Shown here: positions 16,640 through 26,101 of the stretch, one piece after another | Position numbering within the stretch: the first letter of the stretch is position 1 | Layout of the letters: every line of letters starts with the position of its first letter | Assembly (NCBI GenBank): GCA_046152955.1 | Contig: JBJXGA010000095.1 | Coordinates: forward strand, 15,664-79,663 | Source of the DNA: SIAF01 sp046152955 | GTDB lineage: Bacteria > Planctomycetota > Planctomycetia > Planctomycetales > Planctomycetaceae | Length of the DNA: 64,000 nucleotides | Direction of reading: 5' to 3' | The notes under the pieces: generated by a model | What the model saw: the letters and a program-made list of their open reading frames with translations, nothing else | Told to the model about the DNA's origin: nothing | Database searches by the model: none | Program-made: the position numbers and the translations under genes

Positions 16640-17461
16640 TCAGCCGGCGCGCGGCGCCGGGCGACTGGCGGGACTCAGGTGCGGTCCGGCCATGGGCTGC
16701 GGTTGGGTCCGCTTCGCCAGCGGGAGCTTGAGGGTGAACGTCGTCCCTTGCCCCGGTTTGCTCTCGACGCGAATTCGCCCCTGATGGGCTTCGATGATCT
16801 CTCGCGCCAGCGACAGCCCCAGTCCCGTCCCCCCCTGCCCCTGCGCATCGGCTTTTTTCGTCGTGAAATACGGGTCGAAAATCTTCCGCAGCGCATCGGG
16901 GGGAATGCCGTGCCCCGAATCGCGAACGATGATCTCGCCTGTCCCTTCCTCGGCGCCGGCTCGGACTGCGACGGTCAATTGCCCCCCCGACTCCATCGCC
17001 TGCCGCGCGTTGACGATCAGATTCAACAGCACCTGCTGCACCTGCGACGCATTGAGTTCCGCCACCAGCGGCGCGGCATCGAACGTCGTCTGCAGCCGGA
17101 TGCGGTGGACCTGCAGATCCTTTTCCACCAGAACCAGCACCTCTTTGGTCAGAGCCGCCAGGTCGGTCGGCTCGCGGCGGTCCGCCCCCCGGCGCGCGTA
17201 GGACAACAATCCGGTCGTGATCCGGGCGGCGCGCTGACCGGCGGTGAGGATCTTGTCGAACGCCTTGTCGCGCGTGGCGGCGTCTTTGTGCCGCAGTCCC
17301 AGTTTGGCGTAATTGATGACCGTCGTCAGGATGTTGTTGAATTCATGCGTCATCGAAGACGCCAGCGAGCCGATGGTGCTGAGTTTCTGCGCCTGCAGCA
17401 GTTGCTGTTGCAGGTCGAGGAGCTTCTGTTCGAGTTCGGCGGGATCGTGCGGTGCGTTCAT
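16640..17461 (-). CDS. Soluble sensor histidine kinase (HisKA-HATPase only)
   Basis: A 273-residue cytoplasmic kinase without sensor or membrane domain. A short coiled coil (residues 8-28) leads to the HisKA H-box with phospho-His in MTHEFNNIL. The ATPase motifs follow: N-box NLIVNARQAM, G1 DSGHGIPPD, F-box FDPYFTTK and G2 GTGLGLSLA. The last 25 residues are Pro-rich. With no input domain it probably reads its signal through a partner. No response regulator is adjacent, so it is an orphan here. Confidence 0.88.
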   Translation of the reverse strand: MNAPHDPAELEQKLLDLQQQLLQAQKLSTIGSLASSMTHEFNNILTTVINYAKLGLRHKDAATRDKAFDKILTAGQRAARITTGLLSYARRGADRREPTDLAALTKEVLVLVEKDLQVHRIRLQTTFDAAPLVAELNASQVQQVLLNLIVNARQAMESGGQLTVAVRAGAEEGTGEIIVRDSGHGIPPDALRKIFDPYFTTKKADAQGQGGTGLGLSLAREIIEAHQGRIRVESKPGQGTTFTLKLPLAKRTQPQPMAGPHLSPASRPAPRAG

Positions 17462-17685
17462 GGGGGGGATTCAGTCGGCGTCGGACAGCCAGGCGGTGGA
17501 AAATGGGGGTTTCGCATTCATGCTATCGACCCCTCGGCGGAATCTCTCCAAACCGTGGGGACGGAACTGAGCGATTGCTCCGGAACGGCGTTGTCGGCGC
17601 CTGTTCCGAGATTTGCGAAATGTACCCCGCGATTGGCAAACTGCGCAAAGTTTGACGATTCCGCCACGATTCTCTGGTTGGGAAT

Positions 17686-17714
17686 TTGAGAAGCACCGCA
17701 GGCCGGGCTATACT
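17686..17714 (+). promoter_or_regulatory. Sigma70-type promoter for the MBL-fold gene
   Basis: TTGAGA (17686-17691) and TATACT (17709-17714) are separated by exactly 17 bases, close to the housekeeping consensus in an otherwise GC-rich region. The start codon of the metallo-beta-lactamase-fold gene is 85 bases downstream of the -10 box. Confidence 0.6.
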
Positions 17715-17755
17715 CGGCTCGCTGGTGTTCCGGGCCAGCCGGACCAATTCGAGCC

Positions 17756-17787
17756 AAAGCATACAACCTGAAAAGCATACAACCTGA
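17756..17787 (+). repeat. Perfect 16-base tandem duplication in a 5' leader
   Basis: AAAGCATACAACCTGA occurs at 17756-17771 and immediately again at 17772-17787. The second copy runs into the ribosome-binding sequence GAGGAGAG of the MBL-fold gene, so the duplication lengthens its untranslated leader by 16 bases. Confidence 0.9.
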
Positions 17788-17798
17788 GGAGAGACGCC

Positions 17799-18731
17799 AT
17801 GATCCGCATGAAGCGCTGGGGAGTCGGAGTGATGACGCTGATGGTGATCATCGGCGTCGGCGGCTTTGCCGCCGGGTGGTTTAAGCCGACTGAGACCACC
17901 GTGACCGAGATCGCGCCGGGAGTCTGGTTCCGCAAAACCCAATGGATGCCGGAATTCATCGGCTGCAATCAGGGGTGGGTGATTTTTGAGGATTTCGTCC
18001 TGGTGATCGACGCCAATTTCCCCAACCAGGCGGAAGAGATCATTCCCCTCATCCGCAAGACGACCGACAAGCCGATCCGGTACGTGTTTGATACGCACTA
18101 TCACGGCGACCACGCGGATGGCAATCCGGTCTTCGCCCGGATCGGCGCCACGGCGATCGCTTCGGAGAACGCCAAAGGGGAATTCGAGACCAAAGGGATC
18201 GCCGGTTTCGAGAAAGCGCAAACCGACAAGCCTCAAGAGTACGGCGCTCTGAAATACCAGTTGCCCGCGCTGTACTTCCCCAAAAAGCTGGTGATCGAGG
18301 ATTCGAAGCAACGGGTCGAGTTGATCCACTTTGCGCATGGCCACACCAAAGGCGACGCGGTGGCCTGGCTTCCCAAACAGGGGATTCTGTTTACGGGAGA
18401 CAGTTGCCTCAACGGGCCGTTCAACTACACCGGCGACGGCAATACCGAAACCTGGATCGCGGCTCTGACGGAAATGCGCAAGCTCCCGATTCAGAAACTG
18501 TGCCCTGGTCACGGCGAAATGAGCGACATCACGCTGATCGACAAGCAGCGGCGGTATTTCGTCGAACTGCGGCAACTGATCGGCGACGCAATCCGCAAGG
18601 GGAAATCACTCGACGAAGTCAAACAGTCGCTGGAACTTCCCTGGTACGAGGAATGGACCGGCGTCCCGGTCCGGACCCGCACCGAGAACATCGAGCACGT
18701 CTACAAGGAACTGCAGCAGGCCTCCAAGTAG
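17799..18731 (+). CDS. Exported metallo-beta-lactamase-fold hydrolase
   Basis: A 310-residue protein with an N-terminal membrane segment (VGVMTLMVIIGVGGFAAGW) acting as signal or anchor. The metal-binding motif THYHGDH sits near residue 103, with further ligands HGHTKGDA, an Asp in FTGDSCLN and the final His in CPGHGE. The order resembles class B3-like and other periplasmic MBL hydrolases, but the family covers many substrates. The start has GAGGAGAG 5 bases upstream, and a good promoter lies 85 bases before it. Confidence 0.85.
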   Translation: MIRMKRWGVGVMTLMVIIGVGGFAAGWFKPTETTVTEIAPGVWFRKTQWMPEFIGCNQGWVIFEDFVLVIDANFPNQAEEIIPLIRKTTDKPIRYVFDTHYHGDHADGNPVFARIGATAIASENAKGEFETKGIAGFEKAQTDKPQEYGALKYQLPALYFPKKLVIEDSKQRVELIHFAHGHTKGDAVAWLPKQGILFTGDSCLNGPFNYTGDGNTETWIAALTEMRKLPIQKLCPGHGEMSDITLIDKQRRYFVELRQLIGDAIRKGKSLDEVKQSLELPWYEEWTGVPVRTRTENIEHVYKELQQASK

Positions 18732-18845
18732 GCGCACGGCACAGGCCCGGATGGCGGCGAGCCGGAACAGACTCAAACGACTTTCAGGGTGATGTGGCAG
18801 ACCAGACGCGCGCCACGGACGGACGGGCACAGTTCGAGCAATCAT

Positions 18846-20486
18846 TTAGCCCAGATGGCGCAGATAGTCTTGCGCGGCGCGGTCCCAGGAAAACGTCCGC
18901 TGGATATGGGCAATCCCATCGATGAGCAGGCGGAAGTAACTTTCGGGATGGTCGCACGCCAGGTTCGACGCATCATGCAGCGCCTGGCGCAGGGCGTCCG
19001 CCATCGACTGGTACAGCGGAAATCGGGAGCGCTCGGTCACCCGATCTGTCTGGCAGCCGGTCTGGGAATAGGCGGCGGCATTGATCCCCCGCCAATCGTC
19101 CAGTTCAGTCGCCAACCCGTCCGCCTCTCGAAACAGCAGCCCGGTCGGAGGAGTTTCCGGGGAATGGCAGCGACTGGCCCGGCGGAGGACCGATTCGCCA
19201 CATGAGGCCGCTTCGCGCCAAGGAACGATCTGCTGGATGATCCCTCCCGTTGCGCGACCGATGCCAACGGTCCCGTTGAGGTAAAACTCATTCCCCATCC
19301 CAAATGGCTCATAGAGCGAGGGCATGATGCCATAGGTCGCGCCGCGCAGCGCTGCCAGAAACCCTTCTCGAAACAGGAACGGAAACGCCAGGACGCTCGC
19401 TGGAAACCGCTCCGCGAGCAGCCGCAGAAACTCCAGCCCCTCCTTCCCTTCGTCTCCCGGAATCGGAAAGAACAGGAATCGCCCCCGACCGTTGGCTTCC
19501 AAAAACAGCGCCGCGGCCCTGGCCGCGACATCGTATCCCTTTTGGCGCGAGTCGTCGCGTCCCGCCATCACAAACCAGGGGGCGTCGTCGCGTACAAACC
19601 GCTGCAGGTCGCCAAACAGCGGCTTGTCAGGCGATCGCTTCAATTCCGCCAGAGCAGATACGAACGTTTGGCGTTGGGCGCTTTTCCACTCGGCCAGCGG
19701 AGTCAGCTGGCCCGATGCGGCGCTGGCCAGCGCTGCTGCCGGCACCGCCACATCGACGAACGGCCCATTGTCGATCCCCCTCAGCCGCGGCTTGAGAATC
19801 ATCTGCAGGTGCGGCGCCATCACTTGCGATTGCAGTGTGTCTTCGGTCAAGTCGCGGGCGAATTGTTCTGAAACTGTGAAGATCGGCAATTCGGTGAGCG
19901 CCAGCGCCCGCTGCAGGACGGTCTCTCCCGGACACGATTGCGGGTTGATTCCCGCCGCCGCGAGCCGCTCGTCGCTGACCGGCGCATCATAGCTGTTGTG
20001 CAGGGTGACCAGCGCCCGCACCTGCCCTGGGAAGTCAGCGGTCGCCAGAACTGCCGTGGCCGCTTCCCAATCCTGCAGAAACATCGTCCAGCGTTTCCCC
20101 GGATCGATCACCGCCAGGGCTCGGGGGAGGGCGGCTCCAAACAGCAGGGCGTCGCGCAGCAAATCGTCAGCCGGAACATCGTAGGGATGTCGCCGACCGG
20201 CGAAAAACCGGCGGTCTTCCGGGAGCAAGAAAAAGAAGGGGAGCTTGTCGACATCGTGCCGCTGAATGTGGAACACCACCGTTCGACCCTCGAACGGGAC
20301 GCCGAAGCTCCCTTCGTGGCTGTGCCCCAGCGTGACCATCTTGTCGATGCTGTAGTGGAACGGCGTCACCACCACCGTTTCCCGGTGAGCGACCGCCCGG
20401 ACCCGCGCCGGCAAGCGCGCCATCACGGCGGCGATCCCGCCGCACGGAGCGAACGGCGTCTCATACGATACAAACGCGATGTTCAC
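18846..20486 (-). CDS. Glycogen/starch-synthase-like glycosyltransferase
   Basis: A 546-residue GT-B enzyme related to glycogen synthase. The N-terminus MNIAFVSYETPFAPCGGIAAV carries the Gly-rich donor loop (KxGGL-like, here CGGI), HNSYDAPVS holds the His region, and the C-terminal domain has PSLYEPFGMGNEF, the E-x7-E motif, followed by GRATGGIIQQIV. It should transfer glucose or a related sugar from a nucleotide sugar to a glucan; the branch differs enough from GlgA that the acceptor is uncertain. Its GTG start overlaps the TGA stop of citrate synthase in the string GTGA (20483-20486), which implies translational coupling. Confidence 0.8.
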   Translation of the reverse strand: MNIAFVSYETPFAPCGGIAAVMARLPARVRAVAHRETVVVTPFHYSIDKMVTLGHSHEGSFGVPFEGRTVVFHIQRHDVDKLPFFFLLPEDRRFFAGRRHPYDVPADDLLRDALLFGAALPRALAVIDPGKRWTMFLQDWEAATAVLATADFPGQVRALVTLHNSYDAPVSDERLAAAGINPQSCPGETVLQRALALTELPIFTVSEQFARDLTEDTLQSQVMAPHLQMILKPRLRGIDNGPFVDVAVPAAALASAASGQLTPLAEWKSAQRQTFVSALAELKRSPDKPLFGDLQRFVRDDAPWFVMAGRDDSRQKGYDVAARAAALFLEANGRGRFLFFPIPGDEGKEGLEFLRLLAERFPASVLAFPFLFREGFLAALRGATYGIMPSLYEPFGMGNEFYLNGTVGIGRATGGIIQQIVPWREAASCGESVLRRASRCHSPETPPTGLLFREADGLATELDDWRGINAAAYSQTGCQTDRVTERSRFPLYQSMADALRQALHDASNLACDHPESYFRLLIDGIAHIQRTFSWDRAAQDYLRHLG

Positions 20487-21637
20487 GAACGCTCATCCAA
20501 CGACGCATATCTCCGTTCCGCCGGCCCAGTGTAGTTGCTCGACGGGCGGATGATTTTGTTGTCCTGCCACTGTTCCAGGACGTGGGCGCACCACCCGGCG
20601 ATCCGGCTGGCGGCGAAGATGCAGGTGAACAGCTCCCCCGGAATTCCCATGTAGTGTTGCAGGCTGGCGGAGTAGAAATCGACGTTGCAGTTCTTCTGGA
20701 TCGCTTCCTTGACCTGCCCTTCCAGTTCCAGCGAGATGTCGAACCACCGCGTGTCCCCCTGCTCCAGACCCAGACGCCGCGATAGTTCCTTCAAGTGCCG
20801 GGCGCGGGGATCTTCCACCTGGTAAACCGCGTGTCCGAAGCCCATGAACTTTCCCTTGCGGGCCTTCACCGATTGCACGTAGTCGCTCACCCGGCTGACA
20901 TCTCCAATCTCCATCAGCGTCCGAATCACTTCGGTATTCGCGCCGCCGTGCAGCGGCCCCTTCAGCGCCCCGATGGCGCCCGCAATCACCGAATACCAGT
21001 CGGACAGCGTGGCGGCGATGACCCGCGCTGCAAATGTGCTGGCATTGAAGCCATGTTCGGCATGCAAAATCAAAATCAAATCCATGGCGCGGGTTTCGTC
21101 ATCACTGGGGACGCGCCCGTTGAGCAGATACATGAAATTCGCGGAATGCCCCAGTTCGGGCCGCGGCTCCAAGGGGGTCTGCCCCTGCCTCAGGCGGTGG
21201 ATCGCGGCCACCAGCGTGGGCATCATTCCCACCAGTCGCAGTGCCGTCTGCCGCTGTGCCGCGGGGGACGGGTCGTCGGCCAGCGGATCGTATAGACCGG
21301 CCACAGACACCGCAGAGCGGAGGGCCGACATCGGAACGACTTCGGCGGGTAGCCCCTTCAGAAATGCGGTCACCTCTCCCGGCAGGGACCGATATTGGGC
21401 CAACTCCTGATTGAACTGGCCCGCTTGCCGCGAGGTGGGCAATCCGCCATGCAGCAACAGATAGCAGACCTCCTCGAACGTGCTACGCTCCGCCAGCTCG
21501 TGGATCGAATAGCCGCGGTAAATCAGGCGTCCCTCCTGGCCATCGACCAGGCAGACCGCGCTGTCGGCAGCGATTACCCCTTTGAGTCCCTTATTGGCAG
21601 TCGTCACCATGGATCCTTTCGCTACAGCCATCGTCAT
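20483..21637 (-). CDS. Citrate synthase family enzyme (citrate or 2-methylcitrate synthase)
   Basis: A 384-residue type I-length enzyme that condenses oxaloacetate with acetyl-CoA or propionyl-CoA. Catalytic residues are visible as His in PLHGGANTEV, His in GFGHAVYQVEDPRA and Asp in VDFYSASLQHYMGIP. ATG 21637 has GGAGAGGGAGAG upstream; the frame reaches 21691 and a second ATG is at 21610. It is transcribed first in a two-gene unit, with the glycogen-synthase-like gene overlapping its stop, an unusual pairing of TCA-cycle entry and glucan synthesis. A TTGAAC/TATACT promoter lies about 155 bases upstream. Confidence 0.9.
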   Translation of the reverse strand: MTMAVAKGSMVTTANKGLKGVIAADSAVCLVDGQEGRLIYRGYSIHELAERSTFEEVCYLLLHGGLPTSRQAGQFNQELAQYRSLPGEVTAFLKGLPAEVVPMSALRSAVSVAGLYDPLADDPSPAAQRQTALRLVGMMPTLVAAIHRLRQGQTPLEPRPELGHSANFMYLLNGRVPSDDETRAMDLILILHAEHGFNASTFAARVIAATLSDWYSVIAGAIGALKGPLHGGANTEVIRTLMEIGDVSRVSDYVQSVKARKGKFMGFGHAVYQVEDPRARHLKELSRRLGLEQGDTRWFDISLELEGQVKEAIQKNCNVDFYSASLQHYMGIPGELFTCIFAASRIAGWCAHVLEQWQDNKIIRPSSNYTGPAERRYASLDERS

Positions 21638-21792
21638 GAGCGTAATTCTCTCCCTCTCCATTCGCCCGGCGCGCCGGGTGTCGGAGACCAACCCGCGCGC
21701 ACCAAGAGCAACATTCCGGTCCGGAAGTGACCATCCACGTCAGCCGCCGCCGAATTCCACCGCGCGGCGAGGGAATCGTCATGGCCTTTGCC

Positions 21793-21820
21793 AGTATAAC
21801 AGTGCGGAGCCGCAGTTCAA
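21793..21820 (-). promoter_or_regulatory. Sigma70-type promoter for the citrate synthase unit
   Basis: Read on the - strand, TTGAAC (complement of 21815-21820) and TATACT (complement of 21793-21798) have a 16-base spacer. It points into citrate synthase and leaves a leader of about 150 bases. Confidence 0.5.
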
Positions 21821-21907
21821 CGCAGTCGCCGCCCGACACGGCGAAACAGTCCCCTGATCGCATCCCCAGCCCCTTTTAACCGGACCAACAGGCCGGATCC
21901 GGACAAG

Positions 21908-24460
21908 TCAACGGGACGACCCGGCAGCCGCACGAGACGTCTCGCCAAACTCCTGCACAAACGTTGTGCATTCCAAGTTCCCCGCGGGAGAGACTTCGAT
22001 CGTGATGGCGCCGCAGTCCGCCGTCGAAAGAACTTGTCCCCACGGGGAATACACCTCGCGGAGCGCGGCCGACGGATCGCGAAACCCGCCGCTGACGATG
22101 ACCCACTCTGCCGCCCCCCACTCCGCCAGAATTCGCGAATTGGCGCTCAGGCTGCCATGATGCGGCGCGAGCAACACGTCCCCCCGCCAGCGGGGCTGCC
22201 GCAGCAGCGACTGCAATCCCTCCCGCTCCAGATCCCCCGTCAACAGGATCTTGCGACCCGCATATTCGATCTCGCACACCAGGCTATTGGCATTGTCCAG
22301 CGGATAGCGTTCGTCGCGCTCGGGGTGCCGGATGGTGATCGAGACCCGGCCATCGAGCATCAACCGGTCTCCCGCCCAGATCGCCCGAAGTGGGATTCGC
22401 CGCTCGGCCAGTTGCTCGCGCGCCATCCGAACTTCTTCCTGGTCTGACTGCAGAAACGTCGGATGGGCCAGCACTTCTCCCAAGCGGGTCGTCCGCGCCA
22501 GTCCCGGCACGCCGTTGAAATGGTCGAGGTCGGCATGCGAGACGAGCACCGCATCGATCCGCGGGATTCCCCGTTCCCAGAGCGCGGCTTGGACCGTGTG
22601 GCTGGCCCGCTGACCATTCTGTAACTGCCCCGCGTCGTACAGAAGAGTTTTTCCATTGGGCAATTCAACCAAAACGGAGAGTCCGTGCCCGACCGAGAGA
22701 AAGGTGCAGCGAAGTTCTGACGGATGCCGCGGCAGCAATCCGAATCCCAATCCACACAGCAACCAGATTCCCAGGGCTCTCCAACCCCAGCGCCGCAGGT
22801 GCGTTCCCGGCAAGCCCCCCACGAGTGCCATCAGGCACAGGTAATACCCCGCCAGCCAGCCCGTCCCCGGGCCGGACAGGTACCAATGCCCCCATTTCAG
22901 AGAGGCCGACTCTTCGACAAGCCACAGCATCAGTCGGATTCCCCCGTCGAACAGGAATCCCAGCGTCGGGGCCGTCGGCGGGATCAACAGTCCCAGCAGC
23001 ATCAATGCGTAACCGCTCCAGAGTATGACGACCACCACCGGAGCCAGAATCAGATTGACCAGCAACCCGATGGGGGAGACGAGGTGGAAACGATTCATCG
23101 TCAATGGGAGCGTGAAAATCCAAACCGCCACCAGCGTCGCCAGACTCGCCAACAGCCCGAAAGATGCCTTCCGCCCGAGGCGAACACTCCACGACTGCGG
23201 ACGGTTACGCTCAGGATCAAACGTATTCTGATCCACACGGTGGAGCGGCCAGCAGGTCCACACCCAAGTCAGCGCCCCCACCGCAAGAAACGAAAGCTGA
23301 GCGCCGGTATCGAAGAGGTGCGCGGGATTCCAGATGATGACTCCGATCGCCGCCAACGCCAGACCGTTCACCTGTGGCGCGGTCCGAAACCAGGGCCGTC
23401 CCAGAAAGATCGCGACGAACATCAGAACGGCGCGCCAGACAGGAGGCTGCGCGTCGGCCAGAGAGGCGTACGCCAGGATTCCGCCCAACACCAGGGCGGC
23501 TGTCGCAGACTGTCCACAACCGAGGAGACGCGCCACCAACCACACCAGTCCCGCCAGGATGCCGACATTCGCCCCGGAGATGGCCAGAATGTGCATGGTG
23601 CCGCTTTCGGCAAACGCCAGCCGCAGTTCTTCGCTGATCCCGCCGCGCCCTCCCAGGAGCAGCGCCGTGCCGATCGGCGCCGTCCGCTCGCTCAGATGCT
23701 CTGCGATCAGCCGTTCCGCTCGCGTCCGGATCCGCCCTTGCCAGACGCACCAGCCGATACCGCTCGGCGACGTCACCCGCACATCTTCCGGTTCTTCACA
23801 ACGCACGACGACCAGCACGCCGGTGGTCCGCAGATGCTGGCGAAAGTCAAATTCTCCCGGATTCTGCGGCGGGCGCGGGCGTGACATTTGCCCCACCAGA
23901 TCCACCTTGTCTCCGAAGTTCGCATGGGTCATGTGTCCGGAGACTTCCAGCCGAATCAGTCCTGCGGCCGACAGTTCCTGATCGCCGGAAACGAGGGACC
24001 GGCATTCGAGCAGACACTGCGTGCGGTCGAACTGGGGAATGGCGGAGGGGAGATCCTGCGGCAGACGCGGGACAATCGCCGGCTGAGTCGCCAATCGGCC
24101 CAGGATTCGTACTGGTTGTGGTCGTTCCTCCGCATACCGGCCCAGATGGTCCGGTTCAGCCAGCGACCAGCGGAAATGGCGCCATCCGCCCCCCGTCGCA
24201 ATGACTGCCAGGAGCAACCAGACGGCGGCGGCCATCCGACGGCGGCGCCGCCATTGAATGGTCCATCCGATCCAGGCCAATCCCCCCACGGCCAACCACA
24301 GCGGCAGCGGAAGCGACCAGGCGTCATCCAAGACCACTCCCACACCCAGCGCGATTGCAACGGGCAGCGCCGGCGCGCGCGGATGGGTGGGAGGTGACTG
24401 TGGAGTCTGCACCCTGGGGGGAGGGGCCACGGCGATCGACAGACGGGGAGCGGCAGACAT
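21908..24460 (-). CDS. comEC: ComEC/Rec2-family DNA uptake channel protein
   Basis: An 850-residue polytopic membrane protein. An N-terminal DUF4131-type region (two early helices, then a soluble OB-like part with TGVLVVVRCEEPEDV) leads to the Competence domain, with AISGANVGILAGLVWLVARL and many helices. A C-terminal metallo-beta-lactamase-like domain follows, with LVSHADLDHFNGVPG and LAPHHGSLSANS. ComEC moves single-stranded transforming DNA across the inner membrane. ATG 24460 is preferred because GAGGGA lies 5 bases upstream; the frame continues to 24514. No other competence gene is adjacent. Confidence 0.9.
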   Translation of the reverse strand: MSAAPRLSIAVAPPPRVQTPQSPPTHPRAPALPVAIALGVGVVLDDAWSLPLPLWLAVGGLAWIGWTIQWRRRRRMAAAVWLLLAVIATGGGWRHFRWSLAEPDHLGRYAEERPQPVRILGRLATQPAIVPRLPQDLPSAIPQFDRTQCLLECRSLVSGDQELSAAGLIRLEVSGHMTHANFGDKVDLVGQMSRPRPPQNPGEFDFRQHLRTTGVLVVVRCEEPEDVRVTSPSGIGWCVWQGRIRTRAERLIAEHLSERTAPIGTALLLGGRGGISEELRLAFAESGTMHILAISGANVGILAGLVWLVARLLGCGQSATAALVLGGILAYASLADAQPPVWRAVLMFVAIFLGRPWFRTAPQVNGLALAAIGVIIWNPAHLFDTGAQLSFLAVGALTWVWTCWPLHRVDQNTFDPERNRPQSWSVRLGRKASFGLLASLATLVAVWIFTLPLTMNRFHLVSPIGLLVNLILAPVVVVILWSGYALMLLGLLIPPTAPTLGFLFDGGIRLMLWLVEESASLKWGHWYLSGPGTGWLAGYYLCLMALVGGLPGTHLRRWGWRALGIWLLCGLGFGLLPRHPSELRCTFLSVGHGLSVLVELPNGKTLLYDAGQLQNGQRASHTVQAALWERGIPRIDAVLVSHADLDHFNGVPGLARTTRLGEVLAHPTFLQSDQEEVRMAREQLAERRIPLRAIWAGDRLMLDGRVSITIRHPERDERYPLDNANSLVCEIEYAGRKILLTGDLEREGLQSLLRQPRWRGDVLLAPHHGSLSANSRILAEWGAAEWVIVSGGFRDPSAALREVYSPWGQVLSTADCGAITIEVSPAGNLECTTFVQEFGETSRAAAGSSR

Positions 24461-24733
24461 GGAGATCCCTCGGCATAGACCAGGTGAACCGCCTTGTTCC
24501 CGATCGTCAAACAATCACGCCGTTATGATAATGTCCGCCGGTCCAAGACGTAAGGAATCGCCCAGTTCCAAGCCCAAGTCCAACCTCCAGGAAAACGGCC
24601 GTGGTCCTTGGCGCAGCCGATTTTGGGCGATAGAACGTAGTTCGAAACCATTCATCATCCGCTCCAAGCCAGTGGCGTTCCGCTGGAATTTGGAGCGGTT
24701 TTTCAGTGTTCCCAGCGAGGAGAATCAGCGGAC

Positions 24734-25963
24734 ATGGCCAACGTGGCGAAACTGGCGGCAGACGCATTGACGGAAACAGACGGCATTCTGCGGCTGGCTC
24801 CGACCTGGGTTCCCCGTTCCTTCCTCCAGCCCGGCAAGCGGATCAAGCTGCACCCGGCGGACTACTACGCCCTGGGAACTCATCGGGGAGGGATCGACGA
24901 ACGGTGGTTTGCGTCGACGACAGTCGCAACCAACGAGGGAGCGCCTCCGGATGAGGGACTCAGCTACGTCGTGTTCGGCAAACACAAGTTCACGCTCCGC
25001 GACGCCGTCGCCGAACTGGGTGCGGAACTGGTGGGCAAGTCGATTTGGAAGAAATACGAGCGGTGGCCCGTGTATTCGAAATTCTTCGACAATATGGGGC
25101 CGATCCCGCATCATATGCACCAAAACGACAAGCAGGCCAAACTCACTGGCCAGGAAGGAAAACCCGAGTCCTACTATTTCCCGCCGCAACTCAACGCCAT
25201 CGGGAACAATTTTCCCTACACGTTCTTCGGACTGGAACCGGGAACGACGAAGAAGGACATCATCCGTTGCCTGGACCGCTGGAACGAGGGGGACAACGGC
25301 ATCCTGAACTATTCCAAGGCGTACCGCCTGCAACCGGGGACGGGCTGGCTGGTTCCGCCGTGCGTCCTGCATGCCCCCGGGAGCCTGGTAACCTACGAGC
25401 CGCAATGGGGGAGCGACGTATTTGGAATGTATCAGTCGCTGGTGGAAGGGCGCGCTGTTCCGCGCTCGCTGCTCGTCAAAGACTTCCCCAAGAATAAACA
25501 CGACGACAACAAGTACCTGGTCGACGCCTTGGATTGGGACGGGAACGTGGACCCCAACTTCAAGGACAACCACTACCTGGAACCAATTCCCGTAGCCGAC
25601 ACTCAGAAAGAGGGCTGGGTGGATCGCTGGATCGTTTACGGAACCGTCGGGGGCAAGCAGCTCTTTTCGGCGAAAGAGTTAACGCTCGATCCGGGGGCCC
25701 AGTGTACGATTCGCGACGGAGGGGCCTACGGATGGATCACCGTCCAGGGAGAGGGGCGGATCGGCTCAGTCCGATTGCAGACCCCGGCGATGATCCGGTT
25801 CGGCGCGCTCACCGAAGATGAGGTGTTCGTCACCGCCCGGCGGGCCGGTGACGGAGTCACATTTGAGAACACCGGGTCCGAGCCACTGGTGGGCCTGCGG
25901 TATTTCGGACCCGATGCCTGTCCGGACGCCCCCGCCGTCGGAGACGCCCGGAAGCGGGGATGA
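24734..25963 (+). CDS. Cupin-domain sugar enzyme (phosphomannose-isomerase-like)
   Basis: A 409-residue soluble protein with two cupin-like halves. Metal ligands are suggested by IPHHMHQND (residues about 130) and a later His in PPCVLHAPGSLVTYEP; a second barrel shows ELTLDPGAQCTIRDGGAYGW and TVQGEGRIG. The layout resembles type I phosphomannose isomerase or other sugar isomerases. It is the first of three genes (cupin, xylose-isomerase-like, Gfo/Idh/MocA) in one direction and probably acts on the same sugar. GCGAGGAG lies about 12 bases upstream of the start. Confidence 0.65.
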   Translation: MANVAKLAADALTETDGILRLAPTWVPRSFLQPGKRIKLHPADYYALGTHRGGIDERWFASTTVATNEGAPPDEGLSYVVFGKHKFTLRDAVAELGAELVGKSIWKKYERWPVYSKFFDNMGPIPHHMHQNDKQAKLTGQEGKPESYYFPPQLNAIGNNFPYTFFGLEPGTTKKDIIRCLDRWNEGDNGILNYSKAYRLQPGTGWLVPPCVLHAPGSLVTYEPQWGSDVFGMYQSLVEGRAVPRSLLVKDFPKNKHDDNKYLVDALDWDGNVDPNFKDNHYLEPIPVADTQKEGWVDRWIVYGTVGGKQLFSAKELTLDPGAQCTIRDGGAYGWITVQGEGRIGSVRLQTPAMIRFGALTEDEVFVTARRAGDGVTFENTGSEPLVGLRYFGPDACPDAPAVGDARKRG

Positions 25964-26101
25964 ACGCCGGCGCCCTGGCGAATCCGGACCGGAACGGAGT
26001 TCCGAAACTTCGTCCAGACCGGCCGGCGCGCGGCAATCCGCCTGGCAACGTATTCCTGTCGCAGTGAATCCCATCTGATCAAATCTCAACGAGGTGCCTT
26101 G

